Assembly: GCA_046329815.1 (NCBI GenBank)
Contig: JAXLTY010000002.1
Coordinates: 434,001-498,000 of the forward strand
From: JADJSS01 sp046329815
Lineage (GTDB): Bacteria; Bacteroidota; Bacteroidia; Chitinophagales; JADIYW01
Length of the DNA stretch: 64,000 bases
Direction: 5' to 3'
The translations under genes and the position numbers were made by a program. Shown here one piece after another: positions 1 to 9,073 of this stretch. The notes under the pieces are model-generated. The model made no database searches. It had not been told where the DNA came from and saw only the letters and a list, made by a program, of their open reading frames with translations. Position 1 is the first letter of the stretch. Each line of letters starts with the position of its first letter.

Positions 1-1
1 A

Positions 2-223
2 ACCGTTTTCAATGGCAAGCCGTTAATATCCGTGATTTTGTCAGACAACATCGTAAAAGATAAAAAACTGCACGCAGGCAACATGGTGAAAGAACTGGCA
101 AAAGCTATCAAAGGCGGCGGCGGCGGACAACCATTCTACGCAACTGCAGGTGGCACAGATATTAATGGCATTGATACCGTTTTAAAACAAGCTGAAGAAT
201 TATTTTTAGTACAAACGAACTAA
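2..223 (+). CDS. alaS: Alanyl-tRNA synthetase, C-terminal end (partial)
   Basis: The reading frame is open from the window edge and ends at TAA 221-223, so only about the last 73 residues are present. The residues after the glycine run (KGGGGGQPFYATAGG) match the end of the DHHA1 domain of alanyl-tRNA synthetase, where a Gly-rich GGGGGxP...AxGG signature precedes a final helix. The enzyme charges tRNA-Ala in the cytoplasm. The catalytic and editing domains lie outside the window. The following genes run in the same direction after a 39-base gap. Confidence 0.9.
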   Translation, partial: TVFNGKPLISVILSDNIVKDKKLHAGNMVKELAKAIKGGGGGQPFYATAGGTDINGIDTVLKQAEELFLVQTN

Positions 224-262
224 TAATTTTTAGTAATTTAGATTAAAATAAATGTACAGGAA

Positions 263-505
263 ATGACAGCTTTGCAAACACAAAAAATAAAAGATAAACT
301 CATTCGTAAAATTCAAAAAACGAATGATATTAATTTATTAGGAAAAGTGGAATTGGCATTGAACGAAAAAGAAGAGGAACAGTTATTGTTGACAAAATCT
401 GAAAAAACAATTTTGAAACAACGATTGAATGATGTTAAAAATGGAATTGGAATTCCTCATAAAGATGTAATGAAAGAAATGAAAGAATGGCTGCAAACAA
501 AATAA
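263..505 (+). CDS. RelB/ParD-like antitoxin of a type II toxin-antitoxin pair
   Basis: This 80-residue protein is strongly charged and predicted helical, with many Lys and Glu residues and a C-terminal segment (LNDVKNGIGIPHKDVMKEMKEWL) of the kind found in addiction-module antitoxins whose tail wraps the toxin. It overlaps the next gene, a ParE/RelE-like toxin, by 19 bases, which is the usual antitoxin-first order. It probably neutralises the toxin and may repress the operon. I assign it mainly from size, composition and position; the sequence alone is not diagnostic of one antitoxin family. Confidence 0.7.
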   Translation: MTALQTQKIKDKLIRKIQKTNDINLLGKVELALNEKEEEQLLLTKSEKTILKQRLNDVKNGIGIPHKDVMKEMKEWLQTK

Positions 506-807
506 TCTGGCATCCTGTTGCAAAGATTGAGTTGAAAGAAATTTTAGATTTTTATATTTGGCGGAACAAATCAAAAAGTTATAGTGAAAAACTATTGCAC
601 AAAATTAATACACAGATCAATAGTTTCCTAATTTTTCCTTACGCAGCAAAGAACACAGATTTTGAAGATATTCAATATTTCACCATAGACAATAATTTCA
701 TCTTTTATAAAGTTGTTGAGAATATCATTTATATACTGATGGTTTCTGATGCGAGAAGAAATCCTAAAACTATTTTATCCAAACTTTCTAAACGAACTAC
801 AGAATAA
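487..807 (+). CDS. RelE/ParE-superfamily toxin
   Basis: The 106-residue product opens with the pattern IIWHPVAKIELKEILDFY, typical of ParE/RelE toxins (beta strand, then a helix with an xAxxDL/EI core), and continues through a beta-sheet core ending in IYILMVSDARRNP, where the family carries a basic patch. RelE members cleave mRNA at the ribosome and ParE members poison gyrase; I cannot tell which applies here. It overlaps the antitoxin by 19 bases. Its TAA is followed with no gap by the ATG of gatB, so the pair and gatB are probably co-transcribed. Confidence 0.8.
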   Translation: MAANKIIWHPVAKIELKEILDFYIWRNKSKSYSEKLLHKINTQINSFLIFPYAAKNTDFEDIQYFTIDNNFIFYKVVENIIYILMVSDARRNPKTILSKLSKRTTE

Positions 808-2253
808 ATGCAACCTTACGATAAATACGAAATAGTCATCGGTCTTGAAGTACATGCGCAGTTGAATACATTAACCAAAGTATTTGCTGCCGATGAAACG
901 ACTTTTGGTGCAGCACCAAATTCTCAGGTATCGGCAATTACTGCTGGTTTGCCTGGTGTCTTGCCTAAATTAAATAAGAACGTTTTTGAGAAAGCCATCA
1001 AATTAGGTTTGGCGTTGCAATGCGACATTACACGCGAAAATCATTTCGACCGTAAAAATTATTTTTATGCAGATCTGCCAAAAGGTTATCAAATATCACA
1101 AGACAAAACACCGATTTGTCGTAATGGTTTTGTAGAAATAACGATTGAAAATACAACAAAAAAAATCATCCTGAATCGTATTCATATTGAAGAAGATGCT
1201 GGAAAGAACAACCATGAACTCGATGAAAATTTTTCTTTAATAGATTTGAATCGTGCCGGCGTTCCGTTGTTGGAAATTGTAACTAAACCGGTGGTGCGCA
1301 GCAGCGATGAAGCGTATCAGTTTTTAACGGAACTGCGCAAGTTGGTTCGTTATTTAAATATCTGCGACGGCAATATGGAAGAAGGTTCAATGCGCTGCGA
1401 TGCCAATGTTTCGGTGCGTTTGCACGGCGAAACGGAATATCGTAACAGAGTAGAAGTGAAGAACATGAATTCGATTCGCAATGTAAAACGTGCGATTGAT
1501 GTTGAAGTAAAACGACAAATCGATATTTACGAAAATGGTGGAACAATAGATCAGGAAACGCGTGGCTTTAATCCAACGGATGCAACTTCATTTCCGTTGC
1601 GCAGCAAAGAAAACGCACATGATTACCGCTACTTTCCGGAACCTGATTTGCCGCCTGTAATCGTAACACAGCAAACGATTGACGATATCAAAAATACAAT
1701 GCCTGCGTTGCCGAAAGAATTGCAGCAGCAGTTTACAGGCGAATATAATTTGTCAGCATACGATGCGCAAGTGCTGACCGATGAAAAAGAATTTGCTGAT
1801 TATTATTTACAAATCATCAATCATACAAAGAACTACAAAGCAGCAGCGAACTGGATCATCAATGATGTCAGATCATTCACGAATGAAAACGATATTTCGC
1901 TAAATGATCTTAAAGTGCAGCCAAATCAGATTGCTGAAATTATTCAACTCGTAGATGACAATATCATCAGTTCTTCAGCAGCAAAAACTATTTTTAAAAC
2001 ATACACAGAAGGCAATAATCAATCAGCCGTTGCGCTCGCTGAACAATTAAATTTAATTCAGTCTTCTGATAAAAATGAACTGAGCGGCTGGATCGAACAG
2101 ACACTGGCAAAATATCCGGACAAAGTCGCTGAATATAAAAAAGGAAAAAAAGGTAACCTGAATTTATTTGTTGGCGAAGTGATGAAATTATCTCGCGGAG
2201 CAGCTAATCCGAAAGACACAACTGCAGCATTGCAAAACATTTTAAATCAGTAA
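808..2253 (+). CDS. gatB: Aspartyl/glutamyl-tRNA amidotransferase subunit B
   Basis: The 481-residue protein has the GatB start EIVIGLEVHAQL, the conserved tRNA-binding/kinase block with DYRYFPEPDLPP near residue 273, and a C-terminal GatB/YqeY helical domain ending in LSRGAANP. GatB acts in the GatCAB complex: it binds misacylated Glu-tRNA-Gln or Asp-tRNA-Asn, phosphorylates the acyl group and transamidates it with ammonia delivered from GatA. Length is normal. The start is unusual only in its position: ATG follows directly on the toxin stop codon, so translation may be coupled to the upstream toxin-antitoxin genes. Confidence 0.97.
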   Translation: MQPYDKYEIVIGLEVHAQLNTLTKVFAADETTFGAAPNSQVSAITAGLPGVLPKLNKNVFEKAIKLGLALQCDITRENHFDRKNYFYADLPKGYQISQDKTPICRNGFVEITIENTTKKIILNRIHIEEDAGKNNHELDENFSLIDLNRAGVPLLEIVTKPVVRSSDEAYQFLTELRKLVRYLNICDGNMEEGSMRCDANVSVRLHGETEYRNRVEVKNMNSIRNVKRAIDVEVKRQIDIYENGGTIDQETRGFNPTDATSFPLRSKENAHDYRYFPEPDLPPVIVTQQTIDDIKNTMPALPKELQQQFTGEYNLSAYDAQVLTDEKEFADYYLQIINHTKNYKAAANWIINDVRSFTNENDISLNDLKVQPNQIAEIIQLVDDNIISSSAAKTIFKTYTEGNNQSAVALAEQLNLIQSSDKNELSGWIEQTLAKYPDKVAEYKKGKKGNLNLFVGEVMKLSRGAANPKDTTAALQNILNQ

Positions 2254-2301
2254 GAATCAGTAAAAAGTTATTTGTTATAAGTTATTAGTAAAAAATAGAT
2301 C

Positions 2302-3438
2302 ATGAAAAATATTTTCAAATACAGTGTTGCAGTTATAATATTGATAATTACAGCTTGCGGTAACAAGAATGGTTATAAAATAGAAGGTACGATCAAAAAC
2401 GGCAACGGAACAAAAGTATATCTGGAAGACGTGATGCAGGCAGCTGCAATCACTATCGATACTGCTACTGTTTCCGGCGATAAATTCAGTTTGCATAATA
2501 ACGCGTCCACCGGAATTTACCGTTTGCGTTTTGGAAATGATATCAATAATGCACCGTTTGTTTTTATAGATAAAGACAGTAAAATAAAAGTTGAGATCGA
2601 TTTAAAACAATCAGAGAACTACAAATTAAGCGGTAATAAAGAAACAGTGGATATGATGGAACTGATCCATACTTCCAATAAAAACTTTGCTGCAATTGAT
2701 ACTGCATTGTCAAAATTGAAAAGCGCGAGCATTAAACAAACGGATTCTTTTTCTGTCATTTTTAAAAATGCGAAAGCTGTACAGGTAAAATTTATTAAAG
2801 ACTTTATCGACAAACAAAAGAATGATGAAATAGCATGCTTTGCTCTGAATTTATTCGGACCGATGTTGGATGAAGAAGTTCCTTATTTGGTTGATATGAC
2901 AGAGAAACTGCATTTGGCACAACCTGATTCAAGACAAATTACCGGTTGGTACAAACAAATGCAAGACTACAAAACAAGTTTGATGAAGCAACAGGAAAAC
3001 GGTTTACCGGTAAACACGCAAGCGCCGAATATCGTGCTGCAGAATCCAAAAGGCGATACCATTCAATTAAAGAATTTGCAAGGTAAATATGTGCTGCTCG
3101 ATTTTTGGGCAAGCTGGTGTCAGCCGTGCAGAATGGAAAATCCGAACGTAGTGAGAATGTATGAAAAATATCATTTTCAAGGATTGGAAATCTTTTCTGT
3201 TTCATTGGATGATAAAAAAGATCGCTGGATGAATGCGATCAAGCAAGATGATCTAAGTTGGGAAAATCATGGTTGTGACTTTGCCGGCTGGCAATCGAAT
3301 ACAGCGAAAATGTATAAAGTAGAATCCATTCCGATGTCATTCTTATTGGACAAAAAAGGAAAGATCATTGCTAAGAATTTACGCGGTGAGCAACTGGATC
3401 AAAAATTAGCCGAAATATTCGCAACTGCAGCTAAATAA
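2302..3438 (+). CDS. Lipoprotein thiol-disulfide oxidoreductase, TlpA/ResA-like
   Basis: A short signal peptide ends in a lipobox with Cys19 (IITACGN), so the protein is probably membrane anchored. Residues of about 25-110 resemble the DUF4369-type beta domain found in front of Bacteroidota thioredoxins (YKIEGTIKNGNGTKVYLED). The C-terminal half is an AhpC/TSA-thioredoxin domain with the active site WCQPC (Cys273 and Cys276) and the cis-Pro region ESIPMSFLLDKKGKI. It likely reduces or exchanges disulfides in exported proteins. The next gene begins one base after its stop, so the two form an operon. Confidence 0.9.
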   Translation: MKNIFKYSVAVIILIITACGNKNGYKIEGTIKNGNGTKVYLEDVMQAAAITIDTATVSGDKFSLHNNASTGIYRLRFGNDINNAPFVFIDKDSKIKVEIDLKQSENYKLSGNKETVDMMELIHTSNKNFAAIDTALSKLKSASIKQTDSFSVIFKNAKAVQVKFIKDFIDKQKNDEIACFALNLFGPMLDEEVPYLVDMTEKLHLAQPDSRQITGWYKQMQDYKTSLMKQQENGLPVNTQAPNIVLQNPKGDTIQLKNLQGKYVLLDFWASWCQPCRMENPNVVRMYEKYHFQGLEIFSVSLDDKKDRWMNAIKQDDLSWENHGCDFAGWQSNTAKMYKVESIPMSFLLDKKGKIIAKNLRGEQLDQKLAEIFATAAK

Positions 3439-3439
3439 C

Positions 3440-5521
3440 ATGCGCTATAAAAAAAGCATACTTTTTATGATGTTATTCATTTTGCTGAATACATCATTTG
3501 CAAACAAAGTTTATTTTGAAACATACCAATTACAAAATGCTACTACATTAAATTTTGCTGTTGAAGATGCCAAAATATTATTAAAACAAGGTAATGCAAC
3601 CATTACTGATAATTTAGCAGATGCTAACTGGAAAATTATTTTTCAATTAGTACAAAATAAGATGGCGTTTAAAACATTATACGATGCCAATACTAAAGCA
3701 ACGCAGCAGTTTTCTATTCAATCATCAAAAGAAAATAATGTAAACACGATTGTTATCACTTCACAATCTGAAAAAGGTTTGTCCAACGGCATTTATTATT
3801 TTCTCCAAAATAAATTAGGTTTCCAATTCTATCATCCGAAAGAAACCATCATTCCTGATTTGTCTAATTATGTATTAGATACATTTACGGAAACCATCAC
3901 ACCGCGTTTCGATAAGATTGGTTTTCATATTCATGCGATGCACCCGTTGGAAATTACAGAAGCATTATTGAACGAAAACACACCGAACGGTGCAGAAGAA
4001 ATTAAAACGTATATCAATTGGTTGTGCCGCAATGGACAAAATTATTTTGAGTTTAATCTGTTGCGCAGCATCAAACTAAAAACATGGATTCCTTACATGA
4101 AACCGATTATCGATTATGCGCATCAGCGTGGTATTATTTGCGGCGCTGATATGTCACTGCACATGATACAGCAGCGCGCGTTTCAATTGTATAAAAAATT
4201 TCCGGGTTCATTCAGGAAAAAGAATGTTCAGATAGCAAAAAACATTGAGCAACTGATGCAGATAAATTGGGACGTTTGGAATGTGGAATTTGCGACAACA
4301 GAATTTACGCATAAGAACCAGGATAAACTGCATGAACAACAAAAATTTCTCTACGATAATTTGGCGAAATATAAGGTGAAACTGACGAGCCGTAAACATG
4401 TCGTGCAAGACCAGAATTTAGTTTCTAATGCGAAATCTATGAAAACACAACGTACAGACATGGACAGCGCCTATGCATTGTTTGTGCATACAGTGATGTT
4501 CTACAGTTTATTAGATTCGAGCGTGCCGGTGTATCGCAATAAGAATTTTGAGTTTCAAAAGAATTTGTTGGTAGAAAGCAATAAATACAGAGAAACCTGG
4601 TATTTTCCGGAATCTGCTTATTGGATTACGTTTGATAATTCAGTACCGATGTTCCTGACGCCATATTTAGATGCACGCTTAAAAGATATTTTGTATTGCG
4701 ATTCAGTAGGCATTGATGGGCATTTGACGTTTTCTTCAGGTTGGGAATGGAATTACTGGCTGATTGACTGGAGCATTGCACGCTGGTGCTGGAAAGAAGC
4801 ACAACAAAAGATACAGCCACTGGAATATTTACAACAAGTAATTAAAAATGATTCGTTGATTGATTTTGTTGAGAAAGCAAATGCATTGCAGCAACATTAT
4901 ATAAAAGACAAACAACTGATAAAAGTATTGACGGCGCAAACGATAACGGACGAAATAGGTGGTAAGCTGAATTTAGAATTCCATCCGCGACCGGAATATT
5001 CTTACAAGTACATCATGAATAAAGCAAGAGAACCGGAATTGTATTTTCTTCAGGAAAAATACTTAAAGCCATTAAATGGTTTTATAGAAAGCTACAATTC
5101 ATTAAAATCAGATTATGCACTCTTGACTGGAAATAAACTTGAAAATGAGATTTTAAGAAGTTTAGATATTACAAAACTGCGTACTGAACACAGAAGAAAT
5201 ACATTATCTTATTTAATGTTTTACAGGTTAAATAACTTAAGCAAAATAAAAACGGATGTTCAGATTTATCTGAATAATGCTAAAACAACCAGAGAGAAAG
5301 CATTGACAATCGTAAAACAACAGGAACAGAACTACCGTTATCCGGTTTCGTCTATTGCTGCAGAAAAGAAAAGTAAAACCGTTTATAACTTCGGTTATCT
5401 ATATCCTGTTTCTAATCTGCATTTCTGGGAACGCGAAGAAAAACAGGCAGCAAACAACAAATGGAAATTCTACTACGATAATATTTGGGATGTCTTAAAG
5501 ATCATTGGCGTAAAAAAATAA
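3440..5521 (+). CDS. Exported glycoside-hydrolase-like protein
   Basis: The 693-residue product has a signal peptide (cut probably after NTSFA). Residues of about 25-150 resemble the alpha/beta domain that precedes the barrel in GH67, GH20 and DUF4838 proteins, including the phrase GLSNGIYYFLQNKLGFQFY followed by a P-rich turn. The middle part looks like a TIM-barrel segment (strand FDKIGFHIHAMHP, then helices and strand GIICGADMS). The C-terminal 200 residues are helical. A periplasmic or surface role in glycan turnover is inferred; I see no sure catalytic pair and name no substrate. It is in an operon with the thioredoxin upstream and the VF530 gene six bases downstream. Confidence 0.65.
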   Translation: MRYKKSILFMMLFILLNTSFANKVYFETYQLQNATTLNFAVEDAKILLKQGNATITDNLADANWKIIFQLVQNKMAFKTLYDANTKATQQFSIQSSKENNVNTIVITSQSEKGLSNGIYYFLQNKLGFQFYHPKETIIPDLSNYVLDTFTETITPRFDKIGFHIHAMHPLEITEALLNENTPNGAEEIKTYINWLCRNGQNYFEFNLLRSIKLKTWIPYMKPIIDYAHQRGIICGADMSLHMIQQRAFQLYKKFPGSFRKKNVQIAKNIEQLMQINWDVWNVEFATTEFTHKNQDKLHEQQKFLYDNLAKYKVKLTSRKHVVQDQNLVSNAKSMKTQRTDMDSAYALFVHTVMFYSLLDSSVPVYRNKNFEFQKNLLVESNKYRETWYFPESAYWITFDNSVPMFLTPYLDARLKDILYCDSVGIDGHLTFSSGWEWNYWLIDWSIARWCWKEAQQKIQPLEYLQQVIKNDSLIDFVEKANALQQHYIKDKQLIKVLTAQTITDEIGGKLNLEFHPRPEYSYKYIMNKAREPELYFLQEKYLKPLNGFIESYNSLKSDYALLTGNKLENEILRSLDITKLRTEHRRNTLSYLMFYRLNNLSKIKTDVQIYLNNAKTTREKALTIVKQQEQNYRYPVSSIAAEKKSKTVYNFGYLYPVSNLHFWEREEKQAANNKWKFYYDNIWDVLKIIGVKK

Positions 5522-5527
5522 TCAGCA

Positions 5528-5743
5528 ATGTCAGAGCAACAAAATAATCCATTACACGGTAAAACACTGGAATACATTGTTTCGCATCTGGTAGATTATT
5601 ATGGTTGGGAAAAGTTAGGTCAAATCATCAACATTCGTTGCTTCAACATAGATCCGAGTGTCAAATCCAGTTTAAAGTTCTTGCGTCGCACACCTTGGGC
5701 ACGCAAAAAAGTAGAAGAGTTGTATTTAGATAGTTTAGGTTAA
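5528..5743 (+). CDS. VF530 (DUF2132) family protein
   Basis: This 71-residue protein matches the small VF530 family throughout: PLHGKTLEYIVSHLVDYYGWEKLG, then INIRCFN and the end SSLKFLRRTPWARKKVEELY. Members are compact helical proteins with DNA-binding proposed from structure; the cellular role is not established. The gene starts six bases after the preceding stop and appears to be the last gene of the operon that runs from 2302. Confidence 0.9.
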   Translation: MSEQQNNPLHGKTLEYIVSHLVDYYGWEKLGQIINIRCFNIDPSVKSSLKFLRRTPWARKKVEELYLDSLG

Positions 5744-5749
5744 TGAATA

Positions 5750-6175
5750 CTAACCTGGTTTTTCTACATTAATTATATTGATCTTGAAAGAATAGCTATC
5801 CACTCTGTCATCACCACCATGATTTCCTCCATAACAGCCGCCAGGCAAAATGCCGTTTCCGACATAGTTATCTTTTGATTTTTTAAGCTGGATGTTTATC
5901 TCATCAGTACCAACGAAATCTTTAGTTGGCGTATATGTAAATTGAGTCAGGTTAGTAGAATTATCTGTAGTGATAACACTATTGGATGCATGCGAGGCTT
6001 GTTTCGTAATTTCCGGCTGTGTATTTACAGGAAACGAAAAAGAATATGTTTCATTCATTCCCAAATTAAGATCGATTGTTTGTGTAATTGTTTTATGATG
6101 GTTTTCTTTTTTACAGGAAACAGTCATCACCAAAAAAAATAAAACGGTTCCAAATAGTTGTATTGCAGATTTCAT
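5750..6175 (-). CDS. Small lipoprotein with Ig-like/cadherin-like beta domain
   Basis: The product (141 residues) has a lipoprotein signal with Cys21 (VMTVSCKKE). The rest is beta-rich and contains FTYTPTKDFVGTDEI, a phrase characteristic of bacterial Ig-like/cadherin-type tandem domains, and a Gly/Cys-containing loop (GGCYGGNHGGDD). The function is unknown; surface or periplasmic binding is possible. It converges on the plus-strand VF530 gene with only six bases between stops. A near-consensus -7 box (TAACTTTA on the minus strand, 6203-6210) lies upstream. Confidence 0.6.
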   Translation of the reverse strand: MKSAIQLFGTVLFFLVMTVSCKKENHHKTITQTIDLNLGMNETYSFSFPVNTQPEITKQASHASNSVITTDNSTNLTQFTYTPTKDFVGTDEINIQLKKSKDNYVGNGILPGGCYGGNHGGDDRVDSYSFKINIINVEKPG

Positions 6176-6255
6176 CCGTGTCGAATTATAAATGAATAAT
6201 AGTAAAGTTACATTTTTATTTTAAGGAATGTATCAGCTCACAAACAAAAAATGTA

Positions 6256-6582
6256 TTACAGTTCATGGTCGCATTCTGTAGATAAGTTTAGGTCGTACAG
6301 TCTTTTAAGAATCTTTTTATCTGTTCCGCCATATCGTACGGCTGCAACGCAGGAAACAGCAATTGCATTGATAGCTTGTTCAATTTCTTCTTCGGTTTCC
6401 GGTTGTCGTATAAAATAACAACCATCATCAGAATGTCCTATTAAACCAATAGCTTCTGCTTCAGGCGCACCGCACAACGTACAGGCATTCCATTCAACAT
6501 AGAAATCACCGGGCGTATTTAATATATGTCGTATTCTGGATTTAGTAGTAGTTCGGTTAAATAATTTTTTGAATATACTCAT
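6256..6582 (-). CDS. Small cysteine-containing protein, ferredoxin-like annotation possible
   Basis: The product has 108 residues and five scattered cysteines, including CTLCGAPEAEA near residue 34, one in DDGCYF, one in AVSCVAA and one in ECDHEL. The first pair followed by an EAxA phrase recalls ferredoxin-type cluster binding, but the classical CxxCxxCxxxCP spacing is absent, so cluster binding is uncertain. Zinc binding is an alternative. The protein has no signal or membrane segment. It lies 27 bases upstream of the VOC gene stop, in the same direction, so it is probably separately expressed. Confidence 0.55.
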   Translation of the reverse strand: MSIFKKLFNRTTTKSRIRHILNTPGDFYVEWNACTLCGAPEAEAIGLIGHSDDGCYFIRQPETEEEIEQAINAIAVSCVAAVRYGGTDKKILKRLYDLNLSTECDHEL

Positions 6583-6609
6583 AACATAGTCAATAAGACA
6601 TAAATCAGC

Positions 6610-7449
6610 TTACGCGTTTTCCATAATCGCTATATCCAGCTTTTTCATTTTCATCACTTCCTGAATCACGCGCTGAAAACGCTCCTGATCGCTCATGAGT
6701 TTACCTAAACTTGCCGGCACAATTTGCCACGCCACGCCATACTTATCTTTCAGCCAGCCACACATACTTTCCGCGCCGCCATCTGCTGTTAAACTGCTCC
6801 AGTAATGATCTATTTCATCTTGTGTCTCACAATTAACTACTAATGAAACTGCTTCATTAAATGTATAATGATGCTCGCCGGGACCATCCATTGCGATGAG
6901 TTTATATCCATTTAAATTAAATTCCGAGTACATTACTTTGCTTGCATTCGCATCGCCGTCAGGATAATGTATCAAAATAGGAGTAGAAGAATCAGGAAAT
7001 ACAGATTTATACAAATTTTGCGCCTCTTCTGCTTTACCAAACAAATGATCCGTAAACAAGAAAGAAGGTGTGATCTCAGCGGTTTGTCCGGGCTGACCTG
7101 CAATTGTAATTTGCCATGTCATGCCATATTTGTCTTTTAGCCAGCCGTAGCGCTCGCTCCACGGATGCTTACCTATTTCTATCATCGCGCTGCCGCCATC
7201 GATCAGTTTTTCCCAGCAGGCATTGGTTTCTTCCAGTGTTTCAAATACGGCTGTTATCGAAATAGACGGATTGATTTTAGATTGCGTGTTTCCGCCAAGC
7301 GCCATAAATTTTTTACCATCCAGTTCAAACAACACCGCCATTGAGTTTTCTAAGGTGATGGTGGAATTTTTAAATACAGAACAATAAAATTCGGCTACTT
7401 CTTTACTATTTTCATTCAGCCATAAACATGGATATATGGAGTTGTTCAT
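6610..7449 (-). CDS. Tandem VOC (PhnB-like) protein
   Basis: The 279-residue protein contains two VOC/glyoxalase-fold modules of the PhnB type, about residues 1-125 and 128-265. Each opens with a P-x-L/F-W-F-x-x pattern (IYPCLWLNENSKEVAEFY and TPSFLFTDHLFGKAEEA) and ends in a phrase with KDKYG(M/V)xWQI. The repeat of WLKDKYGMTWQI and WLKDKYGVAWQI shows internal duplication. PhnB-like proteins are soluble; their substrates are generally unknown, and the metal-binding residues are not obviously complete here. Confidence 0.85.
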   Translation of the reverse strand: MNNSIYPCLWLNENSKEVAEFYCSVFKNSTITLENSMAVLFELDGKKFMALGGNTQSKINPSISITAVFETLEETNACWEKLIDGGSAMIEIGKHPWSERYGWLKDKYGMTWQITIAGQPGQTAEITPSFLFTDHLFGKAEEAQNLYKSVFPDSSTPILIHYPDGDANASKVMYSEFNLNGYKLIAMDGPGEHHYTFNEAVSLVVNCETQDEIDHYWSSLTADGGAESMCGWLKDKYGVAWQIVPASLGKLMSDQERFQRVIQEVMKMKKLDIAIMENA

Positions 7450-7522
7450 ATAAAATCGTTTTGTTTATAAAAATAAGAAAAATAAATTTAGTGAAAAGAT
7501 CCAATAAATGATGATACTACAT

Positions 7523-8122
7523 TTATTTAAACATCATTCTGATTTTGTAACCAATTAAATAGATTGTTTCTTTTAACAAAAATTCTAATTTACTTCCAAA
7601 AGAAATATACCTGGATGTTCTGGTAGGTGATGAATACGCATTCAACGGATAATCCTGTGTCATGCGCATCGCTCTTTTCATGTGTATCGGATCGCTCACG
7701 ATAAGTACGCTGCTGAAATGCTGTTGCTGAATAATTGGAGTAGCATACAACAAATTTTCCTGTGTTAAGGTAGATTGATCTTCCGTAAAGATTACCGAAT
7801 CCGGAACACCGTGAGCTAATGCGTATGCTTTTCCAACAGCAGATTCAGCATATTGCTTGCCTTTGCCGATTCCGCCGGTAAAAACCAGCTTTTTGACATA
7901 GTTATTTTTATACAACCAGATTCCATGTTTGATTCGTTCTTCAAAAACAGGCGAAGGTTGGTCTTTCCAAACGGCTGTTCCTAAAACAATAGCAGCATCG
8001 CATTTTTTAGTTTCATCTATCATAGAATAGTAGTAGATACTGATAAATGTATAGACATAATACACTGCAAATATGCCTAAAAAGTAAAGCATACTCTTTT
8101 TAAAACGGATGTTGAATTTCAT
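7523..8122 (-). CDS. YdcF/SanA-like DUF218 membrane protein
   Basis: I use the ATG at 8122 (MKFNIRFKKSML) and not the TTG at 8137, which would need a longer overlap. One N-terminal membrane helix (residues about 8-28) precedes a DUF218 domain with CDAAIVLGTAVW, a GG turn (LVFTGGIGKGK), the E/N region LTQENLLYA and SSVLIVSDPIHMKRAM. SanA/YdcF proteins are linked to envelope integrity and vancomycin sensitivity in enterobacteria. The start overlaps the end of the upstream membrane protein gene by 23 bases, so the two are an operon. Confidence 0.85.
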   Translation of the reverse strand: MKFNIRFKKSMLYFLGIFAVYYVYTFISIYYYSMIDETKKCDAAIVLGTAVWKDQPSPVFEERIKHGIWLYKNNYVKKLVFTGGIGKGKQYAESAVGKAYALAHGVPDSVIFTEDQSTLTQENLLYATPIIQQQHFSSVLIVSDPIHMKRAMRMTQDYPLNAYSSPTRTSRYISFGSKLEFLLKETIYLIGYKIRMMFK

Positions 8123-8807
8123 GTTTACTTTGCTCAAGAATATTGTATTGATTCTGCTGCCTGTCCGGTAACACTACATTATTTTGTTTGGCGATGTCCA
8201 CTACTATTTTAATAACGACAAACAAGCTGACACAGGCAAGCATAGCCGTGCGATGGTCTGCCTGCATATTTTCGAGTACAAATTTATAGAGAAATGAGCC
8301 CAAAACCACCACCAAATGCACCACGAGCATGTGTGCATCAAAAATAATAAAAGAATCGTTTGGTTTTGCTTGCCTGTAATTGTTAGAAGCGATGAACTGC
8401 ATTAAAAATTCTACTAAGTTGAACAGGATAAAATTCAGCAGCGTTATTTTATAAAACGCATCCTGCAAGGTCAGCGTTTGCCAGATGCCGGTGTTTCTAA
8501 AATGTTCGCGTCCGGTGACTAAGAAACCTAAAAACACCACGATAAACAAAAGATAAAACAAAAAAATGCCACAGCGCATAAATAAAAATTTGATTGCCAG
8601 TACCATCTTGTTGACAACCGTTGCCTGCGGATCGCCTTGCGCAAACACTATTTTTAAAACAAGGAAACCGGTAACAATGAGCATTTCGAGCCAGTAGATA
8701 TACACTACAGAAAAAATAGTCCAGTTGTATTTGATTACACCATACAACGGGAAAAGATTAGTGAGTATAATAAGAGGAATTAAAGCGCGGTTTTTAGTTT
8801 GATTCAT
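8100..8807 (-). CDS. DUF6498-type integral membrane protein
   Basis: The 235-residue product is mostly hydrophobic with six or so membrane segments (for example LIPLIILTNLFPLYGVI, FFLFYLLFIVVFLGFLV and LVVHLVVVLGSFLYKFV). The opening, in which a short basic stretch is followed by NLFPLYGV and YWLEM, matches the DUF6498 family. No function is known. It is the first gene of a two-gene operon with the SanA-like gene. Confidence 0.7.
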   Translation of the reverse strand: MNQTKNRALIPLIILTNLFPLYGVIKYNWTIFSVVYIYWLEMLIVTGFLVLKIVFAQGDPQATVVNKMVLAIKFLFMRCGIFLFYLLFIVVFLGFLVTGREHFRNTGIWQTLTLQDAFYKITLLNFILFNLVEFLMQFIASNNYRQAKPNDSFIIFDAHMLVVHLVVVLGSFLYKFVLENMQADHRTAMLACVSLFVVIKIVVDIAKQNNVVLPDRQQNQYNILEQSKHEIQHPF

Positions 8808-9040
8808 ACCTGTTATGGTTGTGTAGAAACAAGATAAGAAAAATTAGTTGTATTTGAAAATTATGGTGATTTCCTGTAAGGAAAAGACTTTTTTCTGCCA
8901 AACATTGCTTGTTTCTATTAAAAAATAGTCTTTTAGATAGAGGAAAAGATCTTTCGGAACGAGAAAATAATCCTTTTGTACAAAACAAAGTTTGAATACG
9001 ATGTTTGAAAACATTAAAGCAAGAATAAAAAACTATTATA
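8808..9040. other. Intergenic region before the insertion sequence
   Basis: This 233-base AT-rich stretch holds the 5' side of the minus-strand membrane gene and ends in the left copy of the 7-bp target duplication (TATTATA, 9034-9040). I see no convincing ORF or hairpin. The interrupted region continues at 10061, and no gene is visibly split by the insertion. Confidence 0.5.
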
Positions 9041-9073
9041 ACGTGTTGTGCGATTAAAAGATAATATAAAAAA

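Noticed and set aside
8794..8988. A 64-residue minus-strand ORF before the DUF6498 gene.
   Set aside because: It overlaps the start of a supported gene and has no protein-like composition.
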